The notes below the pieces were generated by a model, which saw only the letters and a list, made by a program, of their open reading frames with translations, made no database searches and was not told the origin of the DNA. A stretch of 64,000 nucleotides of DNA from Streptomyces sp. NRRL F-525 (GTDB taxonomy: Bacteria > Actinomycetota > Actinomycetes > Streptomycetales > Streptomycetaceae), in NCBI RefSeq assembly GCF_000716605.1, contig NZ_JNXE01000018.1:111004-175003 (forward strand), read 5' to 3'. The stretch's first letter is position 1; each line of letters opens with the position of its first letter. Positions 33,553 through 42,181 of the stretch are shown piece after piece. A program made the translations under genes and the position numbers.

Positions 33553-34761
33553 GTGACCGAGCCCAGCAGCGCCCCGCGGCCGACCGGACCCCGCCCCGCG
33601 TGGCTGACCCGCAACGTCAAGGTGCTGTGCGGGGTGTCCTTTCTGCAGGACGCGGCCAGCGAGCTCCTCTATCCGATCCTGCCGATCTTCCTGACCGTGG
33701 TGCTGGGCGCCCCGCCCGCCGTCGTGGGTGCGATCGAGGGACTCGCCGAGGGCGCGGCGTCGATCACCAAGGTGGCCGCCGGGCGCCTCGCAGACCGGTT
33801 CGACCGCCGTCCCCTGATCGGCGTCGGCTACGGCCTGGCCGCGGTGGGCAAGCTCCTGATCGCGCTGGCGACCGTCTGGCCGCTGGTGCTCCTGGCCCGC
33901 GTCACCGACCGGCTCGGCAAGGGCATGCGCGGGGCGCCGCGCGACGCCCTGCTCGTCGAGGGCGTGTCGAAGGGGCAGCGCGGCAGGGTGTTCGGTCTGC
34001 ACCGGGCCGCCGACACCGCCGGCGCGGTGGTCGGCCCGCTCGTGGGGCTCGCCCTGTACGAGGCGCTCGACCACCGGCTGCGCCCGCTGTTCTGGGTCGC
34101 CGTGATCCCCGCCGTCGCGTCGGTCGCGCTGGTCGCCGCCGTCCGCGACCCCCGAGCCGGAACGACGGGCAGCTCCTCGACGCGGCCCGCCCGCACACCC
34201 TGGAGGTCGCTGCCGCGCCCCTACTGGCGGGTTCTCGGGGTGCTGCTCGCCTTCAACCTGGTCAACTTCCCCGACGCGCTACTGCTGTTGCGCGCCCATG
34301 ACTTGGGCCTCTCGACAGCTGGGGTGGTGGGCGCCTACGCCGTCTACAACCTCGTCTACGCCGCCCTGTCCTACCCCGCCGGGGCGCTCTCCGACCGCTT
34401 GCCGCGCCCGCTGGTCTTCGCCGCAGGCCTGCTCTTCTTCGCGATCGGCTATCTGGGCCTCGGCCTGATCCACAGCCCCTGGGCGGTCTTCGTGGTGCTC
34501 CCGCTCTACGGCGGTTTCGCGGCCTGTACCGACGGCGTCGGCAAGGCCTGGATCTCCACTCTCGTCCCCGACCTCCAACAGGGCTCCGCGCAGGGCCTGT
34601 TCCAGGGCGCGACCGGCGCCGCCGTGCTGCTCGCGGGCGTGTGGGCCGGGCTCGCCTGGGGCGCCGACGGCCACGTTCCGCTGCTGGTCTCCGGGGGCAT
34701 CGCATTGGTCCTCGCCGGTGTGCTGCCGGTCATGGCCGGCACGCGGACCGCGGCTCCCTGA
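33553..34761 (+). CDS. MFS transporter
   Basis: The 402-residue protein has 12 predicted membrane helices and the MFS motif A variant GRLADRFDRRPLIGVGY after TM2. A second such loop (GALSDRLPRPLV) occurs in the C-terminal half. The start is a GTG. The N-terminus (RNVKVLCGVSFLQDAASELLYPILPIF) is characteristic of a distinct MFS clade whose substrates are not known to me. It lies between pectinase genes but has its own unit, bounded upstream by a terminator. A role in drug or sugar-acid export cannot be decided. Confidence 0.9.
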   Translation: MTEPSSAPRPTGPRPAWLTRNVKVLCGVSFLQDAASELLYPILPIFLTVVLGAPPAVVGAIEGLAEGAASITKVAAGRLADRFDRRPLIGVGYGLAAVGKLLIALATVWPLVLLARVTDRLGKGMRGAPRDALLVEGVSKGQRGRVFGLHRAADTAGAVVGPLVGLALYEALDHRLRPLFWVAVIPAVASVALVAAVRDPRAGTTGSSSTRPARTPWRSLPRPYWRVLGVLLAFNLVNFPDALLLLRAHDLGLSTAGVVGAYAVYNLVYAALSYPAGALSDRLPRPLVFAAGLLFFAIGYLGLGLIHSPWAVFVVLPLYGGFAACTDGVGKAWISTLVPDLQQGSAQGLFQGATGAAVLLAGVWAGLAWGADGHVPLLVSGGIALVLAGVLPVMAGTRTAAP

Positions 34762-34810
34762 TCCGGGGCCCCTGAGAGAGGGGTGAACCGGTCGGCTTCC
34801 GGCCATGTTT

Positions 34811-34862
34811 GGTGACAGGTTCTGGTCAAGGACTGTCCAAATGCCGGACGTTTTCTGTCACC
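34811..34862. promoter_or_regulatory. Inverted repeat upstream of the beta-propeller gene
   Basis: GGTGACAG (34811-34818) and CTGTCACC (34855-34862) are perfect inverted copies 36 bp apart. They flank a short AT-rich segment and end 52 bp before the GTG start. This spacing could place a promoter between two bound repressor or activator dimers. Confidence 0.45.
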
Positions 34863-34914
34863 AGTGGTCGGGTCGTCCCCAACGGCTGTATTCGTTCCCG
34901 TTCGGGAGGACCTG

Positions 34915-37575
34915 GTGTCAGTGCCGACCCGCAAGAGACGTTGGTTCACGATCTGTGCCATCACCGCATCCGCCGCACTCGTGGCGATACCCGCCGGCGC
35001 CGCGCCCGGCTCGGGCGGCACCCCCTTCGGGGTCCGCGCACTGGCTCAACTGGCCGCCGAACGAGGGCAGTCGGTGGGTGCCGTCAGCCCGAAAGCCAAG
35101 GCCGACGACGACGGCGGCGACGACGGCAACGAGGCCGACGAGATAGCCGAGGGCGCCGACCAGTACGCCGAGGCCCGCACCTCGCCCGGCATCGTCGCAC
35201 CGGGCGCGTACGGAGCCGCCTGGACCAGTCTGACCAACCTGCCCAGCACCGGCGGCAGTTGGCGCAACATCACGAACCTGCCGTACAACTCCGACGACCC
35301 GCGCTACCGCGACTACGACTCCAACTCCAGTGGCGGCTCGGGCAATGTCACCGGCCGGATGGCCGCGATGGCCGCCGACGACGACGGGTACGTGTACGCG
35401 GGCAGCGCGGGCGGCGGAGTATGGCGCTCGCACACCGGAGGCGGTCACTGGCAGCCCATCAGCGACAAGCTGCCCGCCCAGTCCACCGGCGCGCTCGCGC
35501 TGGACGGCGCCGGGCGGCTGTGGCTGGGCACCGGCGAGGCGACGACCAACGCGGACGCGTATCTCGGCAGCGGCGTCTACGTCCTGTCGGACCCCCGGCA
35601 CGGTACGTTCTCCGCCCGCAGCCGCGTCGGCGGCGACGAGCTGGAGTCCACCACCATCCATGAACTGCGCTTCGGCGGCGGCAAGGTGTGGGCCGCGACC
35701 AGCGAGGGTGTGTGGAGCCACTCCACGAAGCGGCTCAGCGGCGCCTGGAAGCTGGAGTTCGCGCCCAACCCGGCCTATCTGCCGGGCGGTTCACTCGCGA
35801 ACGACGACTCGGCCGCGTACAAGAACATCGCCAACGACATCGCGATCGACCCGAAGGACCCCTCCAAGGTGGTCCTCGCCGTCGGCTGGCGCAGCGGTGA
35901 CGACTACAACGGCTTCTACACCAAGGGCTCCGACGGCACCTGGACGCGGATCACCAGTGGCCTCGGCGATCTGCCGGCCGACGCGGACAACGTAGGCAAC
36001 GTCACCTTCGCCCGCTCCGCCGACGGCTCGCGCTACTACGCCATCGACCAGTCCCCGGAGCAGCTCAACACCAACCCGGACAGCGGTCTGGAGGGCATCT
36101 ACGTCTCCAAGTCCGGCTCTCCGACCGGTCCTTGGACGAAGATCGCCGACTACAAGGGCCTGGCAGCCGACGGTTCGGCGCTCACGTCCAGCGGCTACAT
36201 GCCCGGCGTACAGGCCTGGTACAACCAGTTCCTGACCGTCGACCCGGCCAACGCGGAACACGTCTACGCGGGCCTGGAGGAGGTCTACGAGACCAAGGAC
36301 GGCGGCACCGACTGGTCCACGGTCGGCCCGTACTGGAACTTCGGCTTCCCCTGCTGGAGCATCGACCCCACCAAGCAGACGGGCGACTGCAACCCGACCA
36401 CCCACTCCGACCAGCACGGCGTAGCGATCGGCAGCTACCACGGCAAGAGCTTCGTCTACGTCGGCAACGACGGCGGCGTCTACAAGCGCCCCCTCAACGG
36501 CTCCCAGGACGCCTCCGGGCACGCCACCGACTGGACCTCGCTCAACGACGGCACCATCGACACCCTCCAGTACTACTCGGTGGGCGTCGGCAAGGACCTG
36601 ACCTACGGCGGTGTCTCCGTCACCGGCGGCCTGCAGGACAACGGCCAGTCGATCCTGCGCAGCAACGACAAGGTCATGGGCTCCAACTTCGGCGGCGACG
36701 GCGGTGACACGCTCACCGACCCGGCCAACGGCTGCGACATCGCCGAGGAGTACGTCTACCTCGCCATCCAGGTGACCCAGAACTGCGCGATCAACGACGG
36801 GAGTTGGGTCACCGACCCCAGCAAGATCACGTCGTACAACGTAGCCCCCGCCGACAACGCCACCGGCGAGGCCCGCTTCATCGCCCCGATCACGGCCGAC
36901 ATGAAGAACAGCTCGACCTGGATCGCCGGCGGCCGGCACATCTGGGTGCAGACCCACGGCTACGCCATCCGCAGCGGCGACGAGTGGACCAGCGTGTACG
37001 ACCTCGGCGCCGGGCGTACCGCGACCGCCGTCGCGGCCTCGGGCGGCAAGGTGTACGCGGCCTGGTGCGGCCCCTGCAACAACCAGGGCTTCGCCCGCGG
37101 TATCTCCGTCGGCAACGCGGACGGCACCGGCTGGCACGACATCGCCCTTCCGGCCAGCGGTGCGGACGGCACCGTACCCAACCGCTACCTCGCCGGTTTC
37201 GCCGTCGACCCCAAGAACGCCGACCACGTCTACCTCGCGGTCAACGGCTTCTCCCGGCACTGGACCGAGGGCCCCGGCGCCGGCGTAGGCCACGTCTTCG
37301 AGTCCACCGACGGCGGCACCACCTGGAAGGACATCTCGAAGAACCTCCCCGACGTGCCGACGAACTCCGCGGTCGTCACCCCGAACGGCGGCCTCGCCGT
37401 CGCCACCGACCTCGGCGTCGTCTACCGCGCGCCGGGCCGTACGACCTGGAAGCGCGTCGGGAACCTCCCGGCAGTCGCCGTACTCCAGTTGAAGCTGAGC
37501 CCGGACGGCCGGACGCTGTACGCGGCCACCCACGGCCGCGGTATCTACACGATCGACGTGCGCAACCTCCGCTGA
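34915..37575 (+). CDS. Large secreted beta-propeller protein (BNR/GH74-like)
   Basis: The 886-residue protein has a Sec signal (about 1-30) and an acidic Asp/Glu-rich stretch near 60-80. Two seven-bladed-propeller-like halves follow, with GSAGGGVWRS, Asp-box repeats (KDGGTDWS, DGGTTWKDI) and a final THGRGIYTID. The pattern is that of GH74/sortilin-type propellers. I cannot place catalytic Asp residues with confidence, so xyloglucanase activity is only possible. The GTG start follows GGGAGGA by 4 nt. Export and its place in a cell-wall-degrading island support a role in plant polysaccharide binding or cleavage. Confidence 0.88.
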   Translation: MSVPTRKRRWFTICAITASAALVAIPAGAAPGSGGTPFGVRALAQLAAERGQSVGAVSPKAKADDDGGDDGNEADEIAEGADQYAEARTSPGIVAPGAYGAAWTSLTNLPSTGGSWRNITNLPYNSDDPRYRDYDSNSSGGSGNVTGRMAAMAADDDGYVYAGSAGGGVWRSHTGGGHWQPISDKLPAQSTGALALDGAGRLWLGTGEATTNADAYLGSGVYVLSDPRHGTFSARSRVGGDELESTTIHELRFGGGKVWAATSEGVWSHSTKRLSGAWKLEFAPNPAYLPGGSLANDDSAAYKNIANDIAIDPKDPSKVVLAVGWRSGDDYNGFYTKGSDGTWTRITSGLGDLPADADNVGNVTFARSADGSRYYAIDQSPEQLNTNPDSGLEGIYVSKSGSPTGPWTKIADYKGLAADGSALTSSGYMPGVQAWYNQFLTVDPANAEHVYAGLEEVYETKDGGTDWSTVGPYWNFGFPCWSIDPTKQTGDCNPTTHSDQHGVAIGSYHGKSFVYVGNDGGVYKRPLNGSQDASGHATDWTSLNDGTIDTLQYYSVGVGKDLTYGGVSVTGGLQDNGQSILRSNDKVMGSNFGGDGGDTLTDPANGCDIAEEYVYLAIQVTQNCAINDGSWVTDPSKITSYNVAPADNATGEARFIAPITADMKNSSTWIAGGRHIWVQTHGYAIRSGDEWTSVYDLGAGRTATAVAASGGKVYAAWCGPCNNQGFARGISVGNADGTGWHDIALPASGADGTVPNRYLAGFAVDPKNADHVYLAVNGFSRHWTEGPGAGVGHVFESTDGGTTWKDISKNLPDVPTNSAVVTPNGGLAVATDLGVVYRAPGRTTWKRVGNLPAVAVLQLKLSPDGRTLYAATHGRGIYTIDVRNLR

Positions 37576-37615
37576 GTCGGCGGTAGTTGGAGGGGTGGTC
37601 CCGGCTCGCCCGGGG

Positions 37616-38161
37616 TCACCCCTGCGTCGTGTACGGCACCACACTCACGCGCAACGTGAAGACGACCCGCGCCGCGCCCGCCACGTCCGGCGCCCTCGCC
37701 GACACGGTGACGTCCGCCGTACCGCCCCTCGTCCCCGCACATCGCAGCGAGGCGTGGGCCGTACCGTCCGCGTCCATCCGCCATCCGGCCGCGAGGGCGA
37801 GACCCGGCGAGGAACTCCGCACGGCCGTCCACCGTTTGTCGTCCGTGCGAGGCCGCAGGACGAGCGACACCACGGTCCCCGGCCGCACGCAGATCCGCCG
37901 ATCGACCGCGTCACCAGGGCTGACGGTGACCTCCGTGTGTCCGGCGGCACAGTTCGCCGGCGAAGCGGAGGAACTGGTGGCCGACGCCGACGGGCTTCCC
38001 TCGGTCGGCACTCCCGATGTGTGCGTCGACGCACTGGCCGACGGCCGCGTCGAACCGCTGCTCTCCGACGTCCCTCCCACCGATCCACCGCCCTCCGACG
38101 TGTGACACCCCGCCAGGACGACCACCACGGCGACCATCCATCCGCCGGCCCGCCACCGCAT
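37616..38161 (-). CDS. Small lipoprotein of unknown function
   Basis: The 181-residue protein has a lipobox LAGC with Cys19. A long Ser/Thr/Gly low-complexity linker (about 20-68) follows, then a compact C-terminal beta-rich domain with two Cys (RRICVRPG, LRCAGTRGG). It would be anchored on the outer face of the membrane. The ATG at 38161 gives a clean signal; the frame is open further upstream into the decayed MerR gene. It is convergent with the propeller gene. No function is recognised. Confidence 0.8.
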   Translation of the reverse strand: MRWRAGGWMVAVVVVLAGCHTSEGGGSVGGTSESSGSTRPSASASTHTSGVPTEGSPSASATSSSASPANCAAGHTEVTVSPGDAVDRRICVRPGTVVSLVLRPRTDDKRWTAVRSSSPGLALAAGWRMDADGTAHASLRCAGTRGGTADVTVSARAPDVAGAARVVFTLRVSVVPYTTQG

Positions 38162-38197
38162 CCCAGTACCTCCCGGCCCACGCGTAGGACCACCAGC

Positions 38198-38640
38198 ATG
38201 CCCCGGCGACGCCGACGAATCCCCTCCGATCGCGGAATCGTGGCGCAGACGGACCGCAGCCCGGCCGGCTAGCGCCTGTACGGCATCGACGCCGTCGCAC
38301 GCCTGGACCTGTTCGCCGCGGCGAACAGGTCCAGGCGTGGGTGGAGTTGGCCGAACTGTCCCTGGACCTGGAATTCCGTGCCTCTGTACGGCGGTTGGTC
38401 GAGGAGCAGGCGGCCGAGCAGGCCCGGAGCGGCCCGGCGGTCCCGCGTCGCGACATCGCCGCAGCCGTTCGTGACCAGACCGCCTCGGCTCTGGCCGCCG
38501 ACATCGACCCGGCCTCACCTCAGGCCGATCCGTTCGTCGCGTCGTTCACGGCGCACTACGCCCAACTCCTCGGCCGCCCGACGACATTGAGCTCCGCCAC
38601 CGGCTGGCGACCCGGCTGGAGAGGGAGTTACCGGGGACAA
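38198..38640 (+). pseudogene. Decayed MerR-family regulator
   Basis: Two pieces of a MerR/TipA-type regulator can be read. The first runs to a TAG at 38270-38272 (DRGIVAQTDRSPAG then stop), directly followed by RLYGIDAVARLDL in the same frame, where family members have Tyr at the stop position. The second, in another frame, begins around 38320 (EQVQAWVELAELSLDLEFR) and continues through the C-terminal ligand-domain pattern DPASPQADPFVASFTAHYAQLLGRP. There it shifts frame again (DDIELRHRLATRLEREL). The DNA-binding wing and linker helix between the pieces are missing. The junction is a 42-bp perfect palindrome. Confidence 0.75.
38298..38339. repeat. 42-bp perfect palindrome with no loop
   Basis: The arm at 38298-38318 (CACGCCTGGACC then TGTTCGCCG) is exactly complementary to 38319-38339. 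The left arm reads as MerR N-terminal codons and the right arm as C-terminal codons, so the palindrome marks the point where the two halves of the pseudogene meet. Confidence 0.9.
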
Positions 38641-38642
38641 CG

Positions 38643-38678
38643 CAACGCCCCCGCCAGTCGTCACCGGCAGGGGCGTTG
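38643..38678 (-). terminator. Terminator hairpin downstream of the PL4 lyase
   Basis: The stem CAACGCCCC-C-GCC (38643-38655) pairs with GGC-A-GGGGCGTTG (38666-38678), 13 bp with one mismatch and a 10-nt loop. It starts 21 bp past the minus-strand stop at 38699. Confidence 0.75.
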
Positions 38679-38698
38679 CTCTGCTGCCCGAGGGGGGC

Positions 38699-40381
38699 TC
38701 AGGTCAGCAGGTCTATGCAGTCGAACGACGTGCCCGGGCTGAGGAACCCCGACCCCGTCGAACCACTGACGACGTTGATCTTCAGAACGTTGTACTGCGT
38801 CGCGTCCGAACTCCACGCACTGGAAGGGACGTTGAAAACGAACGTGTGGTTGTTTCCGCGGTAGGAACCCGTGGTGAGATCGCGCGTCGAGGGTTGGGTG
38901 GGAGGGGCGGGGATCGCCGAGACCCAGTCGTTCACGGTGACTTGGGGACGGGCGTTGATGTACGCCGTCGTCACCCCGACCCGCAGCGTGTGCGCCGCGG
39001 CGGCCTGGGCCGCGGTCAGCTTGAAGTAGACCAGTACCCCGTTGTTGACGTCCTTCCAGATGTACGCCGGGAAGGACGCGGCCTCGCTTCCGCTGCCGAT
39101 GGTGACGTTGCCGGTCCACTTGGACGCGCGGGCGTCGGAAGGGTGGGCGTACGTCATCAGGGCGGCGTTCTTGAACTCGCCCGGTGTGCCGTCCCAGTTG
39201 CCGAGTCGCCATACGGCCGACGCAGTAGACGGGTCACCCGTGATGCTCAGGGTGTGCAAGGACGTCGTACCGCCCGCCGTCACCTCCACCGACCCTGTGT
39301 GGACGGCCAGTTCGCCCTTGAAGACGGTCAGTGTGTACGTCCCCGGGAGCATCCCCTTGCAGGAGAACGCGCCGGTGCCGGACGCCGCCTTCGCCCAGTA
39401 CTGTGCGTCGGTGTTCGAAAAAGCCACCGTGTAGGGGTAGTTGGCGTCCATGCCCTTCAGGCCGACCCCCGCCACCTTGCCCCGGCCCGCCTTGCCCACC
39501 CAACCCGTGATGCCGAGCGTGTCCGCCCAGGACGTGTCGAGATTCGCCGCGAAGAGGGACGGGGACGGGGTGCCACCGTCCGTGAAGGCCACCACGAACG
39601 GGCCCTGTAGGCCGAAGCGTTCGGGCTCCGTCTGGGCCTCGTTGTAGTGCAGGATCTCGTACAGACCGGCCCCGCCCTCGTTCGAGTGGCGGAGCAGGGA
39701 GCGGTAGAAGGGGCCGCCGGACGCCTTCTCGTGGTTGGAGCGGACGACCCACAGGCCTACCGAACCCGTCGTGAAGCCGACGTGGTCGTAGTCGATCGTC
39801 CGCTTGCCGGAGTAGTGCTTCGAGCGGGTCGTGCCGTCCGGGTGCTTCCAGACGTCGCCGGCCTCGATGATCGTGTCGGTGGTCGAATCCCACGCGTCCG
39901 AACCGGAGTTGGGGAACACCCCGGGCTTCACGCGGACGATGTATCGCGTCGCGGTGAAGGACGCGTCCGCCTTGTTCGTCCACAGGTAGACGTTGTTCTC
40001 GCCGCTGCGGGCCGCGTACCACTGGGTGATCGCGCCGTGCGCGACCTTCACCAGGATCGTCGAGCCCGATTGTTTGATCGTGACTGTCGAGGAGCCCAGC
40101 CCGGACTCGACGTGTGAGTGCATGCCGCCGTAGCCCTCGTACTCCTTGCCCTTGTAGGCGAGGGACGTGATGTCACCCGTCGACTTGGAGACCTTGAGGA
40201 CGAGTGAACTGCCCGTGGTGATCACGTAGTTGGAACCGTCGTCGGTGTAACCGAAGGCGGCGGCGCTGGCGGACGAGAGGAGGCCGGTGCCGCCCGCGAC
40301 GGCCGCGCCGGTGGCGGCGACACCGATCGCGGAGGCCCCGAGCACCCGCCTGCGGGTGAGGTGTTTCTTGTGCGTGCTCAA
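38699..40381 (-). CDS. Secreted rhamnogalacturonan lyase, PL4
   Basis: The 560-residue protein has a clear Tat signal (LTRRRVLGAS). The three-domain PL4 layout follows: an N-terminal beta-sandwich catalytic domain (about 40-330, with HSHVESGLG and RYIVRVKPGVFP), a central FnIII-like domain (about 340-410, TYTLTVFKGEL) and a C-terminal carbohydrate-binding sandwich (about 415-560). It would cleave the rhamnose-galacturonate backbone of rhamnogalacturonan I by beta-elimination. The start is a TTG preceded by CGGAG; later starts would lose the Tat motif. It is probably transcribed on its own, ending at the hairpin near 38660. Confidence 0.92.
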   Translation of the reverse strand: MSTHKKHLTRRRVLGASAIGVAATGAAVAGGTGLLSSASAAAFGYTDDGSNYVITTGSSLVLKVSKSTGDITSLAYKGKEYEGYGGMHSHVESGLGSSTVTIKQSGSTILVKVAHGAITQWYAARSGENNVYLWTNKADASFTATRYIVRVKPGVFPNSGSDAWDSTTDTIIEAGDVWKHPDGTTRSKHYSGKRTIDYDHVGFTTGSVGLWVVRSNHEKASGGPFYRSLLRHSNEGGAGLYEILHYNEAQTEPERFGLQGPFVVAFTDGGTPSPSLFAANLDTSWADTLGITGWVGKAGRGKVAGVGLKGMDANYPYTVAFSNTDAQYWAKAASGTGAFSCKGMLPGTYTLTVFKGELAVHTGSVEVTAGGTTSLHTLSITGDPSTASAVWRLGNWDGTPGEFKNAALMTYAHPSDARASKWTGNVTIGSGSEAASFPAYIWKDVNNGVLVYFKLTAAQAAAAHTLRVGVTTAYINARPQVTVNDWVSAIPAPPTQPSTRDLTTGSYRGNNHTFVFNVPSSAWSSDATQYNVLKINVVSGSTGSGFLSPGTSFDCIDLLT

Positions 40382-40473
40382 GCGACTTGCTCCGTGTGAC
40401 TCCGTGCGAGAGGAACCTTGCGCCCCTTCGTCGTCACCGGCGGAGAAAGGGTTGCCGCCCGTTCGAGATTTCC

Positions 40474-40500
40474 TTCTACGACTTCTATGACTTCTACGAC
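40474..40500. repeat. 9-bp tandem repeat, three copies
   Basis: TTCTACGAC, TTCTATGAC and TTCTACGAC follow one another directly and then a partial copy (TTCTGCG). The array spans the stop codon of the membrane protein gene at 40494. Confidence 0.8.
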
Positions 40501-41351
40501 TTCTGCGCCGCGAAGTCGCCCTTCACCGCGAGCTGTTGGCCGGCCGCCGTGCCCGCCGCCGAGTAGCTGTCGTCCTTGGCGTCCCGGCCGCCGCGCTCGT
40601 GGTTGTACTGCCCGGCGAAGACCCAGTCCCCGACCGCGACCGTACGGCCCGCCTTGAGCACCCACGTGTAGACCAGGAAGCCGTCCTGCTCCGTCACCGT
40701 CTGCGTGAAGTCCTGCTCGGGCAGCGAGCGCCAGGCGCCCGCGGAGGTGACCCCGCCGGTCTCCTTGACCTTCAACTGGACGGTGAGCGCGGTGAGTTGC
40801 TTCGTCGTCTTCAGGGTGACGTCGCTCTGCGCCCAGAAGTCGTTGCTGCCCGGGTCGATCGAACCGTCCGACCAGAGCGGGCCGTCCTGGGTGCCGGAGG
40901 CGGCCGGCAGCACGGGGGGCGCGGAGGGCGACGCGGTCGTGGGGGCGGTCGGGGAGGTGCTTGCCCTGGGGGTGCTGTGTGTGGTGCCCGATCCCGAACT
41001 CGGCGTCGGGGCAACCGGTTTGACGGGGTTACGGCTCGTCGCGTCCGGTGACGGCGTGGGAGTCGGCGTCGGTGAGACCGACACCGTCTGCTCGGCGGGG
41101 GTGTTGTTCTTCACCGCGGACGCGACCGCGTAGCCGCCGATCGCGAGGACGCTCGCCACCGCGGCCGTGGCGCTGACGACCCGCACCCAGCCGAACACGG
41201 GCGGCCGGGTGGCCCGGTGGTCGGGGCGGGACTGCGCGGCCATCCCGCGTTCGAGCCGGGCGAGGATGCGGGAGCGGTCGGGTTCGTGTCCCTCGGCCGC
41301 CTCGTGCAGTCGGGCGATCAACTCGTCGTCGTGCACGTCCTGGTGCCTCAT
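40494..41351 (-). CDS. Membrane-anchored protein, probable anti-sigma partner
   Basis: The 285-residue protein has a cytoplasmic N-terminus (about 1-50, HDDELIARLHEAAEGHEPDRSRILARLERG), one membrane helix near 57-78 and a Pro/Thr/Ser-rich extracytoplasmic linker (about 90-150). A beta-rich outer domain (about 155-285) with WSDGSIDPGSNDFWAQSD follows. It overlaps the sigma-factor gene by 4 bp (ATGA). That pairing and topology suggest an anti-sigma or sensor function. No zinc-binding HxxxCxxC motif is seen, so it is not a ZAS anti-sigma factor. Confidence 0.85.
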   Translation of the reverse strand: MRHQDVHDDELIARLHEAAEGHEPDRSRILARLERGMAAQSRPDHRATRPPVFGWVRVVSATAAVASVLAIGGYAVASAVKNNTPAEQTVSVSPTPTPTPSPDATSRNPVKPVAPTPSSGSGTTHSTPRASTSPTAPTTASPSAPPVLPAASGTQDGPLWSDGSIDPGSNDFWAQSDVTLKTTKQLTALTVQLKVKETGGVTSAGAWRSLPEQDFTQTVTEQDGFLVYTWVLKAGRTVAVGDWVFAGQYNHERGGRDAKDDSYSAAGTAAGQQLAVKGDFAAQKS

Positions 41352-41914
41352 CGGGTCCTCCCTCCACTCTCGCCGCCGCGTGCCAGCGCCGCGTGCATCC
41401 GCAGCGGAGGGCTCTGCGGGCCGAGCAGACGCTGCAGCTCGGCCATGCCCTTCGACGTCTGGCTCTTAACCGTACCGACGGAAACACCGAGGGCGAGCGC
41501 GGTGTCCTTCTCCGACAGGTCGAACGCGTGCCGCAGCACGACACAGGCCCGCTTGCGGAACGGCAGCCTGCGCAGGGCCTCTTGGACGTCGACCACGCCG
41601 GCCACGTCCGGGTTCTCGGTCTTCTCCTCGCGCTGCGACCAGAACAGCGCGACCCGCCGCCGCTCACGCACCGCGCTGCGGATCCTGGTGCGGGCCAGGT
41701 TGGCGACGACCCCACGGGCGTAGGCCGCGGGATGGTCGGCGGCGCGCACCCGGTCCCAGCGGTGCCAGAGCGCGAGCAGCGCGTCGGCCGCGAGATCGTC
41801 GGCGGCGTCCGCCTCACCCGTCAACAGGTGGGCCAGGCGCGACAGTTCGGCGTAGTGACGCTCGAAGAAGGCGTGGAACTCCTCGGAGGCGGCGTCGTCG
41901 ACGACTGTGCCCAC
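41348..41914 (-). CDS. ECF RNA polymerase sigma factor (SigE family)
   Basis: The 188-residue protein has sigma region 2 at about 15-85 (HLLTGEADAADDLAADALLALWHRWDRV) and region 4 at about 120-175 (ALRRLPFRKRACVVLRHAFDLSEKDTALALGVSVGTVKSQTSKGM). This is the actinobacterial SigE-like subfamily. I chose GTG 41914, with GAGGAGAGG 7 nt upstream; the open frame further 5' has no family similarity. Translational coupling to the membrane protein suggests control by that partner. It is divergent from the purine permease. Confidence 0.93.
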   Translation of the reverse strand: MGTVVDDAASEEFHAFFERHYAELSRLAHLLTGEADAADDLAADALLALWHRWDRVRAADHPAAYARGVVANLARTRIRSAVRERRRVALFWSQREEKTENPDVAGVVDVQEALRRLPFRKRACVVLRHAFDLSEKDTALALGVSVGTVKSQTSKGMAELQRLLGPQSPPLRMHAALARGGESGGRTR

Positions 41915-42100
41915 GGCGGACCTCTCCTCGCTGCGGTTTGTGTGTGTCGTGTAGATGACACGTGTTTGTTCGGGGGTGACCCCCGCGAGATCCGGAAGCG
42001 TAGCAGTGATCAACTGGCCGCTCTGGTACGGACCTTCGAACAGCGTCTGACAGGTCGACCAGGGACTGGCGGGCCGACCTCGATTCCGTAACACGGGGAA

Positions 42101-42115
42101 AACCTGAAACAGGTT
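42101..42115. promoter_or_regulatory. Palindrome upstream of the NCS2 permease
   Basis: AACCTGAAACAGGTT is a perfect 6-3-6 inverted repeat located 66 bp before the permease ATG, in the region shared with the divergent sigma gene. It may be an operator. Confidence 0.4.
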
Positions 42116-42181
42116 CAACGCGGGAACAATCCAGCCAGCATCCGCGCACCGATGATCATTGAAGCCACGAGGAGTACCCGC

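Noticed and set aside
34915..37575. Naming the propeller protein a xyloglucanase or sialidase
   Set aside because: Asp-box repeats alone do not prove activity; catalytic residues could not be located.
18055..41351. Calling the whole pectinase region a horizontally acquired island
   Set aside because: Base composition and codon use match the flanks, and no integrase, tRNA or flanking direct repeat was seen; the word island is used here only for functional clustering.
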